From assembly GCA_030068145.1 (NCBI GenBank), contig JAPJBO010000128.1:291698-355697 (forward strand): a stretch of DNA of 64,000 nucleotides, read 5' to 3'. The notes under the pieces were generated by a model, which did no database searches, was not told the origin of the DNA, and worked only from the letters and a program-made list of their open reading frames with translations. The position numbers and the translations under genes were made by a program. Within the stretch, counting starts at the first letter, position 1. Each line of letters begins with the position of its first letter. This document shows positions 31,901-44,010 of this stretch, piece after piece. This DNA is from Diplonema papillatum (lineage: Eukaryota > Euglenozoa > Diplonemea > Diplonemida > Diplonemidae).

Positions 31901-32380
31901 CCGTCGATCGTGGGACCGAAAGGCGGCTCGCTGAAGAGCAGCCTGGGCAACAGCCGCGGGAGGGAGTTGGGGGGCAGCGCGAAGCGGGCGCCGGCGCCGG
32001 GGAGCCAGCCGCCGCCTCGGACCCGGAGCAGCGGCGGCCGCCCGGGCGGCAACGCGTTCACGCCGGCCTCGCGGGCGCACAGCATGCACAGCGCGTGGAA
32101 GGCGACCGGCGCCGGCAGCAACAAGCCGGCGTCCACGCCGCCGCACGAGTCACGGCCGGGGTCCGTGAAGACGCCCCCTTCGGTTCCCGGCGCGTCCGGC
32201 AGCTCGCGGAGGCTCAACCAGACCACGCCAGCGGCCGCTTCTCGCCTGCCCGAAGCGCCCGCCAGCGGGTCGGCCGGCACCCGGCAGCAGAGCATCAAAG
32301 CGGTGCCCTCGGGACAGACTCCCCTCAGCCACTCCGCCTCGGTCGCCAGCCTCCGCAACACGGCGAAGCGCAAGAAAAAT
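31901..32380 (+). CDS. Duplicated first exon of the Ser/Pro-rich coiled-coil gene (copy 1)
   Basis: Begins after the acceptor CCATGCAG and encodes PSIVGPKGGSLKSSLGNSRG and onward, rich in Ser, Pro, Gly, Ala and Arg. It is ~98% identical to copy 2 starting at 32600. The duplicated unit (about 31784-32468 and 32468-33060, each with the upstream TCCGGGGTGGACGCG spacer) is tandem with a family A repeat at the joint. After about 32365 copy 1 diverges into KRKKNVAFPARKEP and non-coding sequence. Whether it is spliced in as an extra exon (phase 0 at both ends is possible) or is a dead duplicate cannot be decided. Confidence 0.5.
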
Positions 32381-32599
32381 GTTGCCTTCCCCGCTCGAAA
32401 AGAGCCCATCTTTAACAGAGTCACCCGGAGACTTGCCCTTAAAATACCGGAATCTCAAGCGAACTTTGACTCTAAAAACCAAATCAACCAGGACTTCCGG
32501 GGTGGACGCGCAGGCGGGTGAGGGGAAGGGGGACGTGTGGGGGGGCCCCCCTCTCTCCCCTGTCCACACACAGACACCCGTTTTCCCGAATCCATGCAG

Positions 32600-35101
32600 C
32601 CGTCGATCGTGGGACCGAAAGGCGGCTCGCTGAAGAGCAGCCTGGGCAGCAGCCGCGGGAGGGAGTTGGGGGGCAGCGCGAAGCGGGCGCCGGCGCCGGG
32701 GAGCCAGCCGCCGCCTCGGACCCGGAGCAGCGGCGGCCGCCCGGGCGGCAACGCGTTCACGCCGGCCTCGCGGGCGCACAGCATGCACAGCGCGTGGAAG
32801 GCGACCGGCGCCGGCAGCAACAAGCCGGCGTCCACGCCGCCGCACGAGTCACGGCCGGGGTCCGTGAAGACGCCCCCTTCGGTGCCCGGCGCGTCCGGCA
32901 GCTCGCGGAGGCTCAACCAGACCACGCCAGCGGCCGCTTCGCGCCTGCCTGAAGCGCCCGCCAGCGGGTCGGCCGGCAACCGGCAGCAGAGCATCAAAGC
33001 GGTGCCCTCGGGACAGGCCCCCCTCAGCCACTCCGCCTCGATCGCCCGCCTCCGCAACACGGCGCCCCCCGCGCGGCAGCCCGCCACGGGGCCCGGCCGC
33101 AAGGTCCCGTCCGTCGACGTGCCGTCGAAGTCTCCGCCGAGCGCGTCGCCGACCAGCAGGGCCACGCCGTCCCCCTCCTCCACCTTGCCGTCGAGAACCC
33201 AGAAGCAGGACTTGGCGATGATCCTCAAAGCCTTGGAGGACAGCATGGAGAGCAGGGCGACCCCTGAGGAAATCGACGTGTCTTCACCGCAGGGTACGGC
33301 TTCTTTCTTACGCTGTCGGGATAAATCATCCATCTCCGATGAAAATGCACTACGATGCGCCATAGTTAGTTTTCTTTGCAGGGGACTCGATTAGGCACCT
33401 AAGCAGGGCTGCATCCTCGTGTTGTAGCCGTGTTGTGTTTAAGGCTTCGTGGGGGCCTGGTCAACCACCTCATCACAATAGGCGCAAACTTTCTTGACAG
33501 TGATTGGACAGTCGGGATGCCGGGGGCGGGTCTCCATGAAGAAGTGAAAAGTAAAGCAAGACCTGCCTCCTGCGCCTGCTTTCTCCGGTTGCTTCGGCAG
33601 ACGACACATACTACTACTACTGCAGGGGATTAGTTTACGTTGCAGATTTAGACCGTCTAAATCTGCAAACGGGGTCGGGCCGGCACTCGGCAGCAGAGCA
33701 TCAGGCGTCATCATCAGAAGCTTAATCAATCAAAGCCACGACGGCTTCAAAAGCGTCATAAGATGCTCGGCCACAAACATCGACGACGTACCGTATTGCT
33801 TGTTGCTGTAGCAAGGTGTTCCGTATTGAATCGCGTTGATAGTATTGCGGATTGCCTACAAGCCAAGCCACAGGCGCGAACGACGTTTTTTAGTCGTTGG
33901 TCAGAAGTCGCTGGTACCTCCCTCCCGTTCTAGCGAGTCGCAGTCACATGCGGCGTTGAAAACCTAACCATCCCGACATTGAGTTCTTTAAAGTGCAAGT
34001 GCCATCAAGGCAGGCGAGCACTGTTCACGGGCTAGTGTTACTTTATGACGTCGTCCGTCGGGAGAGTCAACGATGATGAGTCAAACGGGTCATTTCCGAG
34101 TCAAGTTCTGTTCCCGCTCGCTTTCGCGGTGCGGACTTTCCGGGCCGTTTTGGCTGTTTCCGGGTCGACGATGGGGAAGAAGTCAGGCGTTCCATTTCGT
34201 GGTCTGTTCGTGGCCTGCCGCGATCGCTTCGACCTTCGTGGCTTCCCTGTCGGGGATGCGAGCTTCGAGGACTCCTGCAGGGGTCGCTTCCGCCGCCTTC
34301 TGGGAGGCGCGTCTTTGAGCTCGCCTGTCGCAGTCACATGCGGCGTTGAGCCTATAACCATCCCGAGCAGTTTCTTGCGTTCCCCCGCTGCCAGTAGTAA
34401 ATTTGTTCTTTGAAGCGTGGATGATGCCTCTCGCGCTGCCCCCCTTGAGGTTCCTGGCTCATGCCAAAGCGCCGCCGCCCGGGTTGAGGGGTTGCGGCAT
34501 CAGGCGTGGGCCAGGGCCAGGAGGTTGTTCGGAGGGGTCGCTACCCACCGAATTTGTTGCATTAGTGTGATTGTCAGGCCTTCGACTGCCCTGCCAGTAC
34601 TTCGCGTAATGCGACATGCTGCTTTCAGCTCGCAGGATTACTTCCTCGCACTCTTTACCCTCGGTACTTCAGTCATTGATGCTGCACGGCAACCCCATGT
34701 TCACTATGCTTCACTCACTATCAGGCGAATCATCCCCCGGCACGCATCGCGCCTATTCTTTTTTGTATAAGCACCCGCCTTGTAGGAAATGCTTGAGGAG
34801 ACTGCCAGTTGCGAAATATCAAAGGAGGTAAATGCGCTGTAGCCCTACTCGAAACACGGGCGAATCTGGGTTTAGTGGCGGGTAAGCGTGTCAACAAACC
34901 CCACCTTCAGGTCTCGAATCCGCTTCGGCATCACCGGAGGACGTTGCCGCAAGCCGCGCCGAGGACGAAGGGCGCACCAGCCACGGCGCGACCTCCGCGG
35001 GCGGAGCCGCGGAGGTCCCGCCGCCGAGCATCGGCGGCGAAAGCGGCAGCAGGACCGCCCCCGCGCAGCCCAACGCCAGCTATTCGGCCGCCAGCAGCGG
35101 C

Positions 35102-35147
<46 letters not shown>

Positions 35148-37911
35148 CCTCGTCCACCTCCGGTACGGCCGCAAGGGAAGAGCCGACCGAACGTCCGTCG
35201 CCGCCGCGCGAGGCGCCCACGCCACCGCGCAGCGACGGGCAATCCGCGAGCGTTTCGCCGCCGCGCGCCCCTGCGGCCGCCGCGGGCGGGCCGCCAGGGC
35301 AGCGCAGCGTGAAGGTCCCCTCCCCAGGGGGCGCGACCCTATCCAGCAGCTGCAGCAGCAGCGGCGGCGGCGGCGGCGCCGCGCGCACGGAGGCGGCCGA
35401 GGCGCTGCTCGTTGTGGCGACCGGCAACCCCAGCCCAAGCCCGGCTGCGGGGAACGGACCGCCGGAGGGCAAAAGCCTCGGGCAGGGCAGCCAGCGGGGG
35501 GGGGTCTTAGATCTCGGCTCCGGCAGCAGCAGCGCGTCGGCGGGAACCAGTCGTCGAAGAGAAGAAGCGGCCGCCGGCATCCAGGACGGCTCGGACAGTG
35601 CGGATACTGCTGTCCAACCGGGCGTCGCACTGCGGGAAGGAACGAGACCCACCGCCGGGCCCACGCGCAGCTCCGGCAGTCGGCATGGAGGAGAAGCGGC
35701 CGGCGGCAGCGAAGACGGTTCGGACGGTGCGGGCGCTGCCGTCCAGACGGGCACCGGGCGCCCGGCGGGAGCTCGGCTCGCTGAGCCGCCGGCAACCTTC
35801 GAGAAGCAGCCGACCCCGCACAACAGCGGCACCAGCGACCAACCCGATGCCCGCGCCGCGGGTCCCGTCGAGAAGCAGCTGGAGTACGGCGACGCAGAAT
35901 GGCGCGCCGCTGAACCAAGCGACGCACCACCGGCCGGCGGCGGCGAAGAGCTGCTCGGCCGCCGCGACGGCAACCTCGGCGACCACCAGCCCCGCGAGAC
36001 CCCGCGCCGGAAGAAGTCGCCGGCGCCCCCGCCCGCTGCTTATGCTCCGGGGACCGCGCCCCCTGCGCCCGCCGCGAATGTGCTCGCCTTCCCGGGTTCC
36101 GCGGAACCGCCGCCGGCCGCCGCGAGGTCCACCACTCCGTCGCCCCCCGCGTCTTCCGCCTACTCGGCGGCAGCCCGCGGGAAGTCCGACGACGCCTCGT
36201 CCGCCTCATCATCCAGCTCTCCTGCGTCGTCTCCGTCGACCGCATCTCCACCGCCCCATGTTGGCCATCCGGCCCGGGCGGCGGCGGGGGGTGGTGCGAA
36301 GTCCGGAGAGAAGCGGAGGAAGCGGAAAAAAAAAGCCGCCGCCGCCGGCAAAAAGCAGAAGCCCCCCGCGGCGGCCGCGAAGCCAGCGGCGCACCACCAC
36401 GGCAACCGCGGCCCGCCGCCGCCGGAGGCACGGAGCCGCCGCAGCAGCGTGTCGAGCGCGTCGGGCGTCCCGCCGAGCGGCAGGCCGGCCGGCTCCCAGC
36501 AGCTGCAGCAGCCGGCGGCGGCGGCGGCGCGGAAGGTGACGGCCTCGCCCGCCCGGGACGCCGAACGGGCTCGGCTCGAGCACGCGTTGGTGCAGAAGGA
36601 CCGGGTTATCGATATCCTTCAGGTGCGCGACTTCTGGGTTTGTTTTTAGAGCCAACGTTCGGACATGTGACTGTTGTTGCATGTGTTCTCTTAGAGCAAG
36701 GAAGGGCTGTATGGTTACGGGTTGTATACTTGGTGCCCACTTTCGTTGTGGGTTATGGCTAGCCATGTCCGGGACTGTTTGTGACCGACACCTTTTTTGT
36801 GTGTGGGTGTGTATGTGTGTGTTACGGACCCGGTTTTACGTGTGTATGAATGTGTGAGAGAGGGAAACGGCCTAAGATGTGCAATACTAACTCTGCCCAA
36901 CCTGGAAATAGGGGGCAGCATGTCAAATGGAAGTTCTCTTCTGCGTGGGAAGCGTAACTGGGAATGAGGCGGGCTAATTCTAGCACACCACTGACCGAGT
37001 CTCGCCCAAACCTGCATAAACTAAAAGGAAAGAAGTAGACCAAACGATGGTACCAACAAACTGGGAAGGGGGGAGAGCAAACAAGATATGTCAGGCAGGG
37101 GCGGTTTGTTTGGCCTGCATGGCTCCAGCTTTTCCAACCTCGGAACGAGGGGATATAACAGAAATACATTGCCTTTCTTGAGACACGTGCTAGCAAGCAA
37201 GCGTGCTCGTGTATATAATACCATATGCGTGTGTCTTGCGTTGTGCTACGTTGCTCTGCCTGCATAAAATGCCATGCCTAAAATGCAAAAAAATGCTAGA
37301 AATCGCCATTTTACCCTATTTGGGGTGCGCTTGGGGTGTACTTGGAAAGTACTTGGGAAGCTCGTAGTAAATTCATGGGAAGTTAAGTTTTTCTACTAAA
37401 TTTACCACGAACCCCCTCTTCGCACAGGAAAAGCTGAAGGAGTTGGAAGAAGAGATCACGGCGTTCGATGCGAAGGTGAGGCGGAGCCTGTCCCCTGACC
37501 GGCCGGAAGTCGTGCTGCGGCGCGAGATCGCGGCGCTCGCGCGGGACAAGGAGGCCCTCGAAACTGCGCTGGCCGAGCAGGAAGAACGCATCGCGTCGCT
37601 GACGAAGTCTCTCCGCGACCAAGGCGGCGAGGCCCTTGAGGCCGTCCACGACGTCGAATCCCTGAAGGAGGAGAACCTGCAGCTCCGGCACGAGCTGCGC
37701 CGGCTGCGCGACGGGCTGTCCGCGGGCTGGGGCGAGCAGCAGTCGCTCCGGTTCAAAGCCAACGAAGCCGCGTCGCACCACCGCGAGGCGGAGCAAGAAA
37801 TAGCCCGCCTCAACTCGCTCCTGTCCCGCGCTACGAAAGACCTCCAGGAGTTCAAGAAGTCGTCAGCCGAAGCCACCCGCCAAGTCAGAGAAGCCGAGCG
37901 GTACCAGATGG
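32600..37911 (+). CDS. Ser/Pro-rich and coiled-coil protein, three joined exons (part of a larger gene)
   Basis: Exons 32600-33293, 34911-36622 and 37428-37911 join with matching phases: phase 1 at PQ-G-LESASASPED, then phase 0 at VIDILQ-EKLKELEEEI. The first two exons are low-complexity (Ser/Pro/Gly/Ala, with 16 consecutive serines from an AGC run at 35102-35147) and probably disordered. From about 36570 the protein becomes a coiled coil: LEHALVQKDRVIDILQEKLK, LRREIAALARDKEALETALA, ESLKEENLQLRHELRRL and AEQEIARLNSLLSRATKDL. Such architecture suits a cytoskeletal, centrosomal or flagellar scaffold, which is inference from composition only. The 5' start is not visible and the 3' donor is uncertain. 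Long antisense frames over these GC-rich exons are artefacts. Confidence 0.7.
33294..34910 (+). other. Repeat-filled intron of the coiled-coil gene
   Basis: A 1.6-kb intron by the phase-matched model. It contains a perfect palindrome TTGCAGATTTAGAC/complement at about 33640-33669, and a ~45-bp direct repeat (GTCGCAGTCACATGCGGCGTT at ~33938 and ~34323). It also contains family H (34411-34600), family D (GCTTGAGGAGACTGCCAGTT, 34770-34826; second copy 61322-61381) and the repeat shared with 8340-8410 (34828-34900), which ends just before the acceptor. Confidence 0.55.
36683..36792 (-). repeat. Intronic repeat family G, inverted copy
   Basis: Reverse complement of 24352-24462, lying shortly after the donor at 36623. 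It is followed by a GTGTGTATGTGTG tract and CGGACCC, a combination also seen near 60140-60165. Confidence 0.75.
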
Positions 37912-38064
37912 GTTTGCACTTCTTTTTCCCGTCTTTCGAAAGAAAACTTAAAGTACCGTCACTAAAAAGGCATGAAAAGACGCTGAAAGTAAAATAATGT
38001 TGCCGACAACGAAAAGCAAAAAGTAAAAACCAAACCTGCACATTTCTTTACCTCCTGCTACCAG

Positions 38065-38371
38065 ACGAGGACACCCGAGAAAGCCACCCTCCGTCCGGCC
38101 GTCCACGACGTCGAAGCCCTGAAAGAGGAGAACCTACAGCTCCGGCACGAGCTGCGCCGGCTGCACGACGGGCTGTCCGCGGGCTGGGGCGAGCAGCAGT
38201 CGCTCCGGTTCAAAGCCAACGAAGCCGCGTCGCACCACCGCGAGGCGGAGCAAGAAATAGCCCGCCTCAACTCGCTCCTGTCCCGCGCTACGAAAGACCT
38301 CCAGGAGTTCAAGAAGGCGGCGTCAGCCGAAGCCACCCGCCAAGTCAGGGAAGCCGAGCGGTACCAGATGG
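38065..38371 (+). CDS. Duplicate of the coiled-coil exon
   Basis: This encodes TPEKATLRPAVHDVEALKEE and onward, repeating residues of the exon at 37640-37911 with ~97% identity at a period of about 460 bp. The flanking intron motif AATGTTGCCGACAACGAAAA is repeated too (~37995 and ~38456). A third start of the unit (ACACCCGAGAAAGCCACCC) appears at 38530 but stops. Its acceptor phase (0) does not match the simplest donor of the first copy (1), so it may be a non-functional tandem duplicate or be joined through another donor. Confidence 0.5.
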
Positions 38372-38529
38372 GTTCGCACGTCGTTTTCCCGTCTTTCAAA
38401 AGAAAACTCAAAATACCGTCACTAAAAGACATGAAAAGACGCTGAAAGTAAAAATAATGTTGCCGACAACGAAAAACAAATAGAACAACCCCCAAAAAAC
38501 GCATTTCATTACTTCCCTGCAACCAGACA

Positions 38530-38776
38530 AGGACACCCGAGAAAGCCACCCGTGCTCCCTTCCCATTTTCAGAGTTAAAGTTCGCTTGAGATTCCGGTAT
38601 TTTAGGGTCTCCGGACGACATTTGTTACACGGGCTCTTAGAGCAAGTAAGGGCGAGTCGTATTTTTGCATCGGGAAACCGTCTCAACAAATGCATCGTAT
38701 TTCCAAGAGTTGTAATTGGCAGCGCACTACATAAACTTGCGAAGACAGGCGAGTTCCGCTGGCGCGTACAAACAAA
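38530..38776. repeat. Cluster of family A (inverted) and family E repeats
   Basis: 38570-38640 is family A in reverse (TTAAAGTTCGCTTGAGATTC, TTTTAGGGTCTCCGG). 38706-38776 resembles family E (TTGGCAGCGCACTAC, GGCGAGTTCCGCT, GTACAAACAAAA). Confidence 0.65.
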
Positions 38777-38989
38777 AGAAGTCCCATACCCAGTACACTA
38801 TTTAAAAGGAAGTACATGATACTCACTCTTCACGGCCGACGGTAGAGAGCGGCCACCCCCATTTTCTTGACGACGCAGTAACTCCGTCCCTCAACCTCTC
38901 CGCCCCACCCCGAGCCTCTGCGCTACAGGGAGACTCTCAATTATTAGTCGTTGGAACCTTACAAGGTGTTCAAGCACGATTCCTGTGTA

Positions 38990-40700
38990 CGTGTTCCCAT
39001 CGACACGTCAGCTCCCTCCACTGCTACCAAAGCGGCAAGGGAGACCGACCTCATCGGCTGCACCTGCACCTCTCGTTCGTAGTTCCTTTCCTGAAAGTAT
39101 CCCAACGCGGCACGCGACCTCCCCCACCTTTACTGCCTCGGAGTGGAGAGGGATGCCTAGCAGTATCTTAACGGTCTGCGTTGTCTCTCGTTATGCTCCC
39201 CGGCGTCTCTATTTTTACTGCATCCAGATTGAAGACGGAATAGAACCTTACCGGTCTGCACCTTCTATCGTTAAAGTATCCCACTCGCGGCATGACCTCT
39301 TTACCTTACCCTCATAGCAAAGCAGGAGGCCGAGTAGTATCTCATCGGTCTGCGTCATTGTTCTTGCTAAAAGCGACGAAGGTCACCCAGACTCTAAAAC
39401 CCCGGATTCTCAAGCGGACTAGAACTCTAAAAACAATAGGCAACAAACACACGCACAAGCGCACGTACTGCCACTACCACAGATACGATACGCACACTAA
39501 TATACGATAGTTTAAAGGAACCTTTTCGACCATGGTCACCCGGAGACTATAAAGCCCCGGATCTCTAAGTGAACTTGCACTCTAAAATAATACCCCACCA
39601 TCTTGTCTCCACCATTCGCTGCTTTCTGCTCGAATATTTCGCAGCAGTATCTTGTTGGTCTGCGCCTTCTCTTCTTGAAAGTTTCCCGCGAGGTATCCCT
39701 TTACCCAGGGCTTCCTATACCTCAGTCTTGTTTCCTTCGGAGTGGAAAGGAGGCCGATTCTCGGCCCGCGTCTTTCTTTTGTTAGATCATTCCACTAGAC
39801 CCACCACCTCCCGTACCTCTACTATTCGTGAGGAGGACGCCGAACAATATCATTACCCTATCGGTTTGCGTCTTATCTCGTAAAAGAATGCCACTCGCGG
39901 CCCATGACCTCCTGTACCTTACCTTTTCTGCCACCAGCGTGAAGAAGACCGAGTATCTCATCGGTCTGCGTCTTATCTCGTAAAAGAATGCCACTCGCGG
40001 CCCATGACCTCCTGTACCTTACCTTTTCTGCCACCAGAGTGAAGAAGACCGAGTATCTCATCGGTCTGCGTCTTATCTCGTAAAAGAATGCCCTTCGCGG
40101 CCCATGACCTCCTGTACCTTACCTTTTCTGCCACCAGAGTGAAGAAGACCGAGTATCTCATCGGTCTGCGTCTTATCTCGTAAAAGAATGCCCTTGACGG
40201 CCCATGACCTCCTGTACCTTACCTTTTCCCAAAGACGCAGTACCTTCTCGGTCTGCGTCTTTTTGTCAGGCGTATCGCACTAGCGGCCCACTACCTCCTG
40301 CACCCCTACCTTTACTACCTCCCGAGTGGAGAATAATGCCGAGCAGCAACTTATCAGTCCGCGTCATTCTTTGTGTGGGGAGCATCCCACTCGCGCCTCC
40401 CCCTCCTTCCCACCCGCCTCCCGCACCTCTACTTTTTGCGAGAAGGATGTCGTCTCTCGTTAAAAAATTATCCTAGCTCCGTGTCCTCCTGCCACTGCCT
40501 GAGGAGAAAGGAGACCGAGCAGTACCTCATCATCGGTCCGCGTCTTTCCCTTTTCCACATTTCTGCGTGTGCTAAATTATCCCACTAGCCGCCCTCTGCC
40601 TCCTACAACTCTATCTTTACTACCCCCGGAGTCGAAAAGCAGCATCCCATCGGTCAGTGTCTTCTCTCGATCAAAGTACCCCACCAGGGGCCCACGGAGC
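38990..40700. repeat. Minisatellite with a ~100-bp unit
   Basis: Four almost identical 100-bp units run through 39866-40208, marked by GGCCCATGACCTCCTGTACC at intervals of exactly 100 bp (about 39898, 39998, 40098 and 40198). More diverged units with the same words (TCGGTCTGCGTC, CCACTAGCGGCCC, CTACCTCC) extend the array from about 38990 to 40700. Two family A copies are embedded (39381-39432, 39534-39586). Frames in it are repeat by-products. Confidence 0.85.
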
Positions 40701-41261
40701 AGCCGGCGTCCTCACTCTGTACAGTTTTCCACTAACGCCACATACATCACCGTGTATTCCAACCGTAGATGGACGCCGAGCAGCGTTATCGCAGACGATG
40801 CAGGGGAGGCAGGGGCAGAGGGATTCATCTTCGATGCTGTATGTGTGGTATGCGAGCAGGGACCGCTAAACCCAGAGAGACGGGGCGGGATTCTATGCTC
40901 AGAAGATGGCCCGGATGAAGGCTGCCGGACACACCCAATCGCGCCCGTCTTGTTGCTGACTTGTCTAAACAAATAGTACCGCCCGGCAGTTGCTCGGTTC
41001 TTCCACCGAGGCATGGACTCAGCCCTCGGTGAATGAGCGAAAGCTTTGGACATGCCAGAGATCCGGGGGCTTCCTCCGGCCTGAAGACCCGTCCATCACT
41101 CACTTGGCAAACACTTCCAAGCGAGCGATGCCAAGCGGCGAACCCACGTGGCGGCTGCCTAGCAGAAGTCCAGCGACAGGCCTTCCGAATCCCGTACAAC
41201 GTCAGACGGATCAGCCTGGTTCCCCTACATTGGATCATACACGTTCAAGGGCTGCGCGCGT

Positions 41262-41412
41262 GAGGAGAACTGCCGCCCCGCCGGAGGCGGCGGGTCCGGG
41301 CTCTCCCAGGCGGATGGTGGAGGACCTGCGCCTGCATCTCTCGAGCGCCGCGATCACGAAGATCGAGCAGAAGGGCGACGCCGTCTGCCGGCTCGCCGGC
41401 CGCGGCAGCGGC
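41262..41412 (+). CDS. Possible isolated exon, unrecognised
   Basis: A short GC-rich frame encodes SPRRMVEDLRLHLSSAAITK and IEQKGDAVCRLAGRGSG, unlike the AT-richer surroundings and similar in composition to the coiled-coil exons up- and downstream. It could be another exon of that gene. Splice sites are not clear. Confidence 0.3.
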
Positions 41413-43479
41413 GTCCTGCGTAGATGTCATACTTAACGAGTTCGCTGGTCGGTACGGTCCGTTCCTGGAACAGCCAGCATCCTCGGGGTCTACTGCAAGC
41501 GGCTAATAGCAGAGGACCCTGGGGAAGGTCTCACGCCACAGCCGGCTCAAGACATTAGGAGGATGAACAGCCTTCGGCCGTCAACACCATTATGGTGCGC
41601 ATGGGGCTCGGAGGTTCTTTGCGAACAGGGTTTGCCACGCGTTGTGTCGCGAGCACGTGGCGTGGCCTATGAGGCCTATTTGGCAGTCAGGGGGTTAACC
41701 TTTTTTTTGTTGGGGGAGCTGCCTTCCTCTCAAGAGACCCAGTGCGGCCGTAGGCGCGGCCGGCAACGGGATTCTTTTTGGCTGTTGCGCCTCCCGGCTG
41801 TTTTCCGAGCGATCCTCACCCGTCCTGAAGTGGGGCAGTCGGGAGGCTCTCCTTCCTCACACGACCGATCTTCTCCCTCCAGATACTGAGCGGGTCTCAC
41901 AGTTTCCCTGGCACAACGGAGCATGTCCCGTTCAGAATGTCCCCTTCGGAGGTTTCACCGCGCACGACGACTCGCATCAAGCAGGCTCTGCTCAGGACTA
42001 TGTCCAACTGCTAGCCTTCTTCGAGGTTGCTCCGCGGAATTAGAATGCCTCCTCTCTCGAGGGGAGGAATTTCGCCGAATTCAGAGATTGCTGGACGATT
42101 CAACCCCGTCTCAGCCCGTCAGTACCTGGCCTGCTGCAACCAGTTGCTGCCGACCGCAAACGGCCTTGCTGCGAGCCCTGACGAGCCGTCTCCTTAGTGT
42201 TCAAAAAGAGGCGACATGGACAGAGTTCCGGGGCTCGCCATCAGAGAGGCGATCCCGAAGGCTCGCTCATCCGGTCGGTCGCCCTGGCGCTTGAGGCTCG
42301 GGAGCCCGTTGCGTGGATCTGGTGCGGGTTTGACATTTTCATGTCCAGCTCCAGCGTCGGGACCTGCGCACCAGTTCATGGTGCCCTGTTGGTCAAAAGG
42401 CAAGACCCATGCCTGCAAGACGGACCCAGATAAGGCCGAAGATTCCGGCCTCTTTCAGCCCGTTTCCTGAAGTAGTTCCATGCCCTCCGACCTCTGACAC
42501 CCCTGGTCATAAGGCTCTGAACAATGAGATGCAACCAGTGCCTGAGGGGGAAGCCGTTCAAGTTCATCCGAATCGCGGCCCTGAAAATGAAGGGCGAAGA
42601 GTCTGCCGATGCTCTTTGAAGAATGTCGAAGTACTGTTGGCCCGACACTACACTGACCGCGGCGATGGAATCTCGATGCGAAAGGTCCTCGGACAGGCCT
42701 TCCTACGAAGAGAAGCTAAGCCCCTCCTAAGAAGAGTGATTCTGCCACGACAATGGCGAGGTGAACGTCAACGTGCTGACGTCACCAGGAAGAGCGGCAT
42801 GACTAGGTCTCGATAAATGCCCGCAAATGGCGAACGTGCAGGCATTCGAGACCGTATTGCGAGCGTACGAGACCGTTCCTCGGGCATGTCTCCGGAAAGC
42901 GGCGTTTCCAACTGGGAGATTTTCCCCCGAGAAAGTCGACGCAGCGGGCTGGAGACATGGATACCTCGCGCCAATGGCCGGTCGTTGGAGCTAACCAGCT
43001 CGAAGGAGGAGTCTAAAAGACGTGGTATCACCGACTCGGACATACCAGCCGAGAACAGCCTATCAGGGAACCCCAGGGCAGAGGGGAACGTGTGGCGGTG
43101 AAGTAGTAAAGCTCGCATGAGTGTCTGGTGAAACCGTCAATATTACCCAACAGCCGTGACAAGCATTCACAATGCCGGGCTAGCGTCCGGCAAGAGGAAG
43201 CTTGCTGCCGTATAAAGGTGAAATGACAAAACCACTGCTCCAACAAAAGTCGATTAGTCAAAGGTCTCTCGACGCTGAGCGTCTCCAAACCGTCCTCTAA
43301 CAGCTTGCCAGCTACAATCTCCTGGAGCCGACCACACACGACGTGCTCGTCTTTGGAGCGCCTAAGAAAGTCCCGCATAAATTGAGGTTTTGTCACTATC
43401 TGAAAACGCAGCCCGTGAGCGCACAAGCTTCCACTGTGCAAGCTTCCGTCCATAGTTGATGCCCAGTTCTTCACCTTTC
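41413..43479. other. Unrecognised, probably degraded transposon sequence
   Basis: Many short frames on both strands but none with a convincing family motif. The stretch at 43028-43474 on the minus strand (RFQIVTKPQFMRDFLRRSKD, EIVAGKLLEDGLETLSVERP) is the most protein-like. It adjoins the inverted dispersed repeat at 43480, so this region may be a decayed element. Confidence 0.35.
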
Positions 43480-43700
43480 GGGTCGGAACAAGGGTTTCCG
43501 CAAGACGAGGCTGGGGGTTTCGGGGAGCTCCGCAAGTCGGTCCGGCAGCTTCGCTTGCTCACGTTCAGTTTTGGTTGGAGATTCCGGCCTCTGGCCATCG
43601 GGGACGAATTCGGGTTTAACGTGGAGCGGTCGTGTGGGTCTGGAGGTTGACGTCTCCAGCAAACGGTATTGTGCATTCCCGCGTGGCAAGATTCCGCACG
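43480..43700 (-). repeat. Dispersed repeat, inverted partner of 12345-12570
   Basis: Reverse complement of the 12.35-kb copy, with landmarks GGAGCTCCGCAAGTCGGTCC and GGTTGACGTCTCCAGCAAAC. Confidence 0.7.
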
Positions 43701-43951
43701 CTTCTGCTCGTGCCGACTTGAAGGGGGAGTCTCCGCGTTTCTGTGATCTAGCGGGGGCTATTTTCAACTCATGGGCGGCCTGGTCACCACCTCCAATTCG
43801 CAGCATGGGGCATACACGGATGACAGTCTGACGGGTGGTTCTTCATTCTCTCCCAGAGCAAGGAGGATACCATGGGCTTCGCTTCTTCTGATTTTCTTTC
43901 AAAAGAGAAGGGAGGGTAACGCGTTCATAAACTGAGGGCGAAGACGTCATA

Positions 43952-44010
43952 TTCTTCAAAGAAGACTTGATGCGAACATCAAACATACATGAGAGACAGT
44001 CTCCTGCCTA
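43952..44010 (+). repeat. Intronic repeat family C
   Basis: TTCTTCAAAGAAGACTTGATG followed by ACATACATGAGAGACAGTC. It lies ~290 bp before the acceptor of the coiled-coil exon at 44296, as in the LRR gene. Confidence 0.7.

Noticed and set aside
32455..33363. A 302-residue minus-strand frame and its shorter twin at 31735-32424
   Set aside because: Both are antisense to the duplicated Ser/Pro exon; no motif, and both exist only because the unit is duplicated.
35102..35147. AGC/CAG run as a pathogenic-type trinucleotide expansion
   Set aside because: It encodes a serine run inside a low-complexity coding exon; length alone gives no reason to infer more.
34872..36431. A 519-residue open frame on the minus strand
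   Set aside because: It is antisense to the GC-rich Ser/Pro exon whose frame joins neighbours by phase-matched splice sites. Its Cys/Arg/Leu-rich composition (poly-Cys opposite the serine run) is an artefact of GC-rich DNA.
39866..40208. Regular 100-bp repeats resembling a CRISPR array
   Set aside because: The whole 100-bp unit is repeated without unique spacers; it is a minisatellite in a eukaryotic genome.
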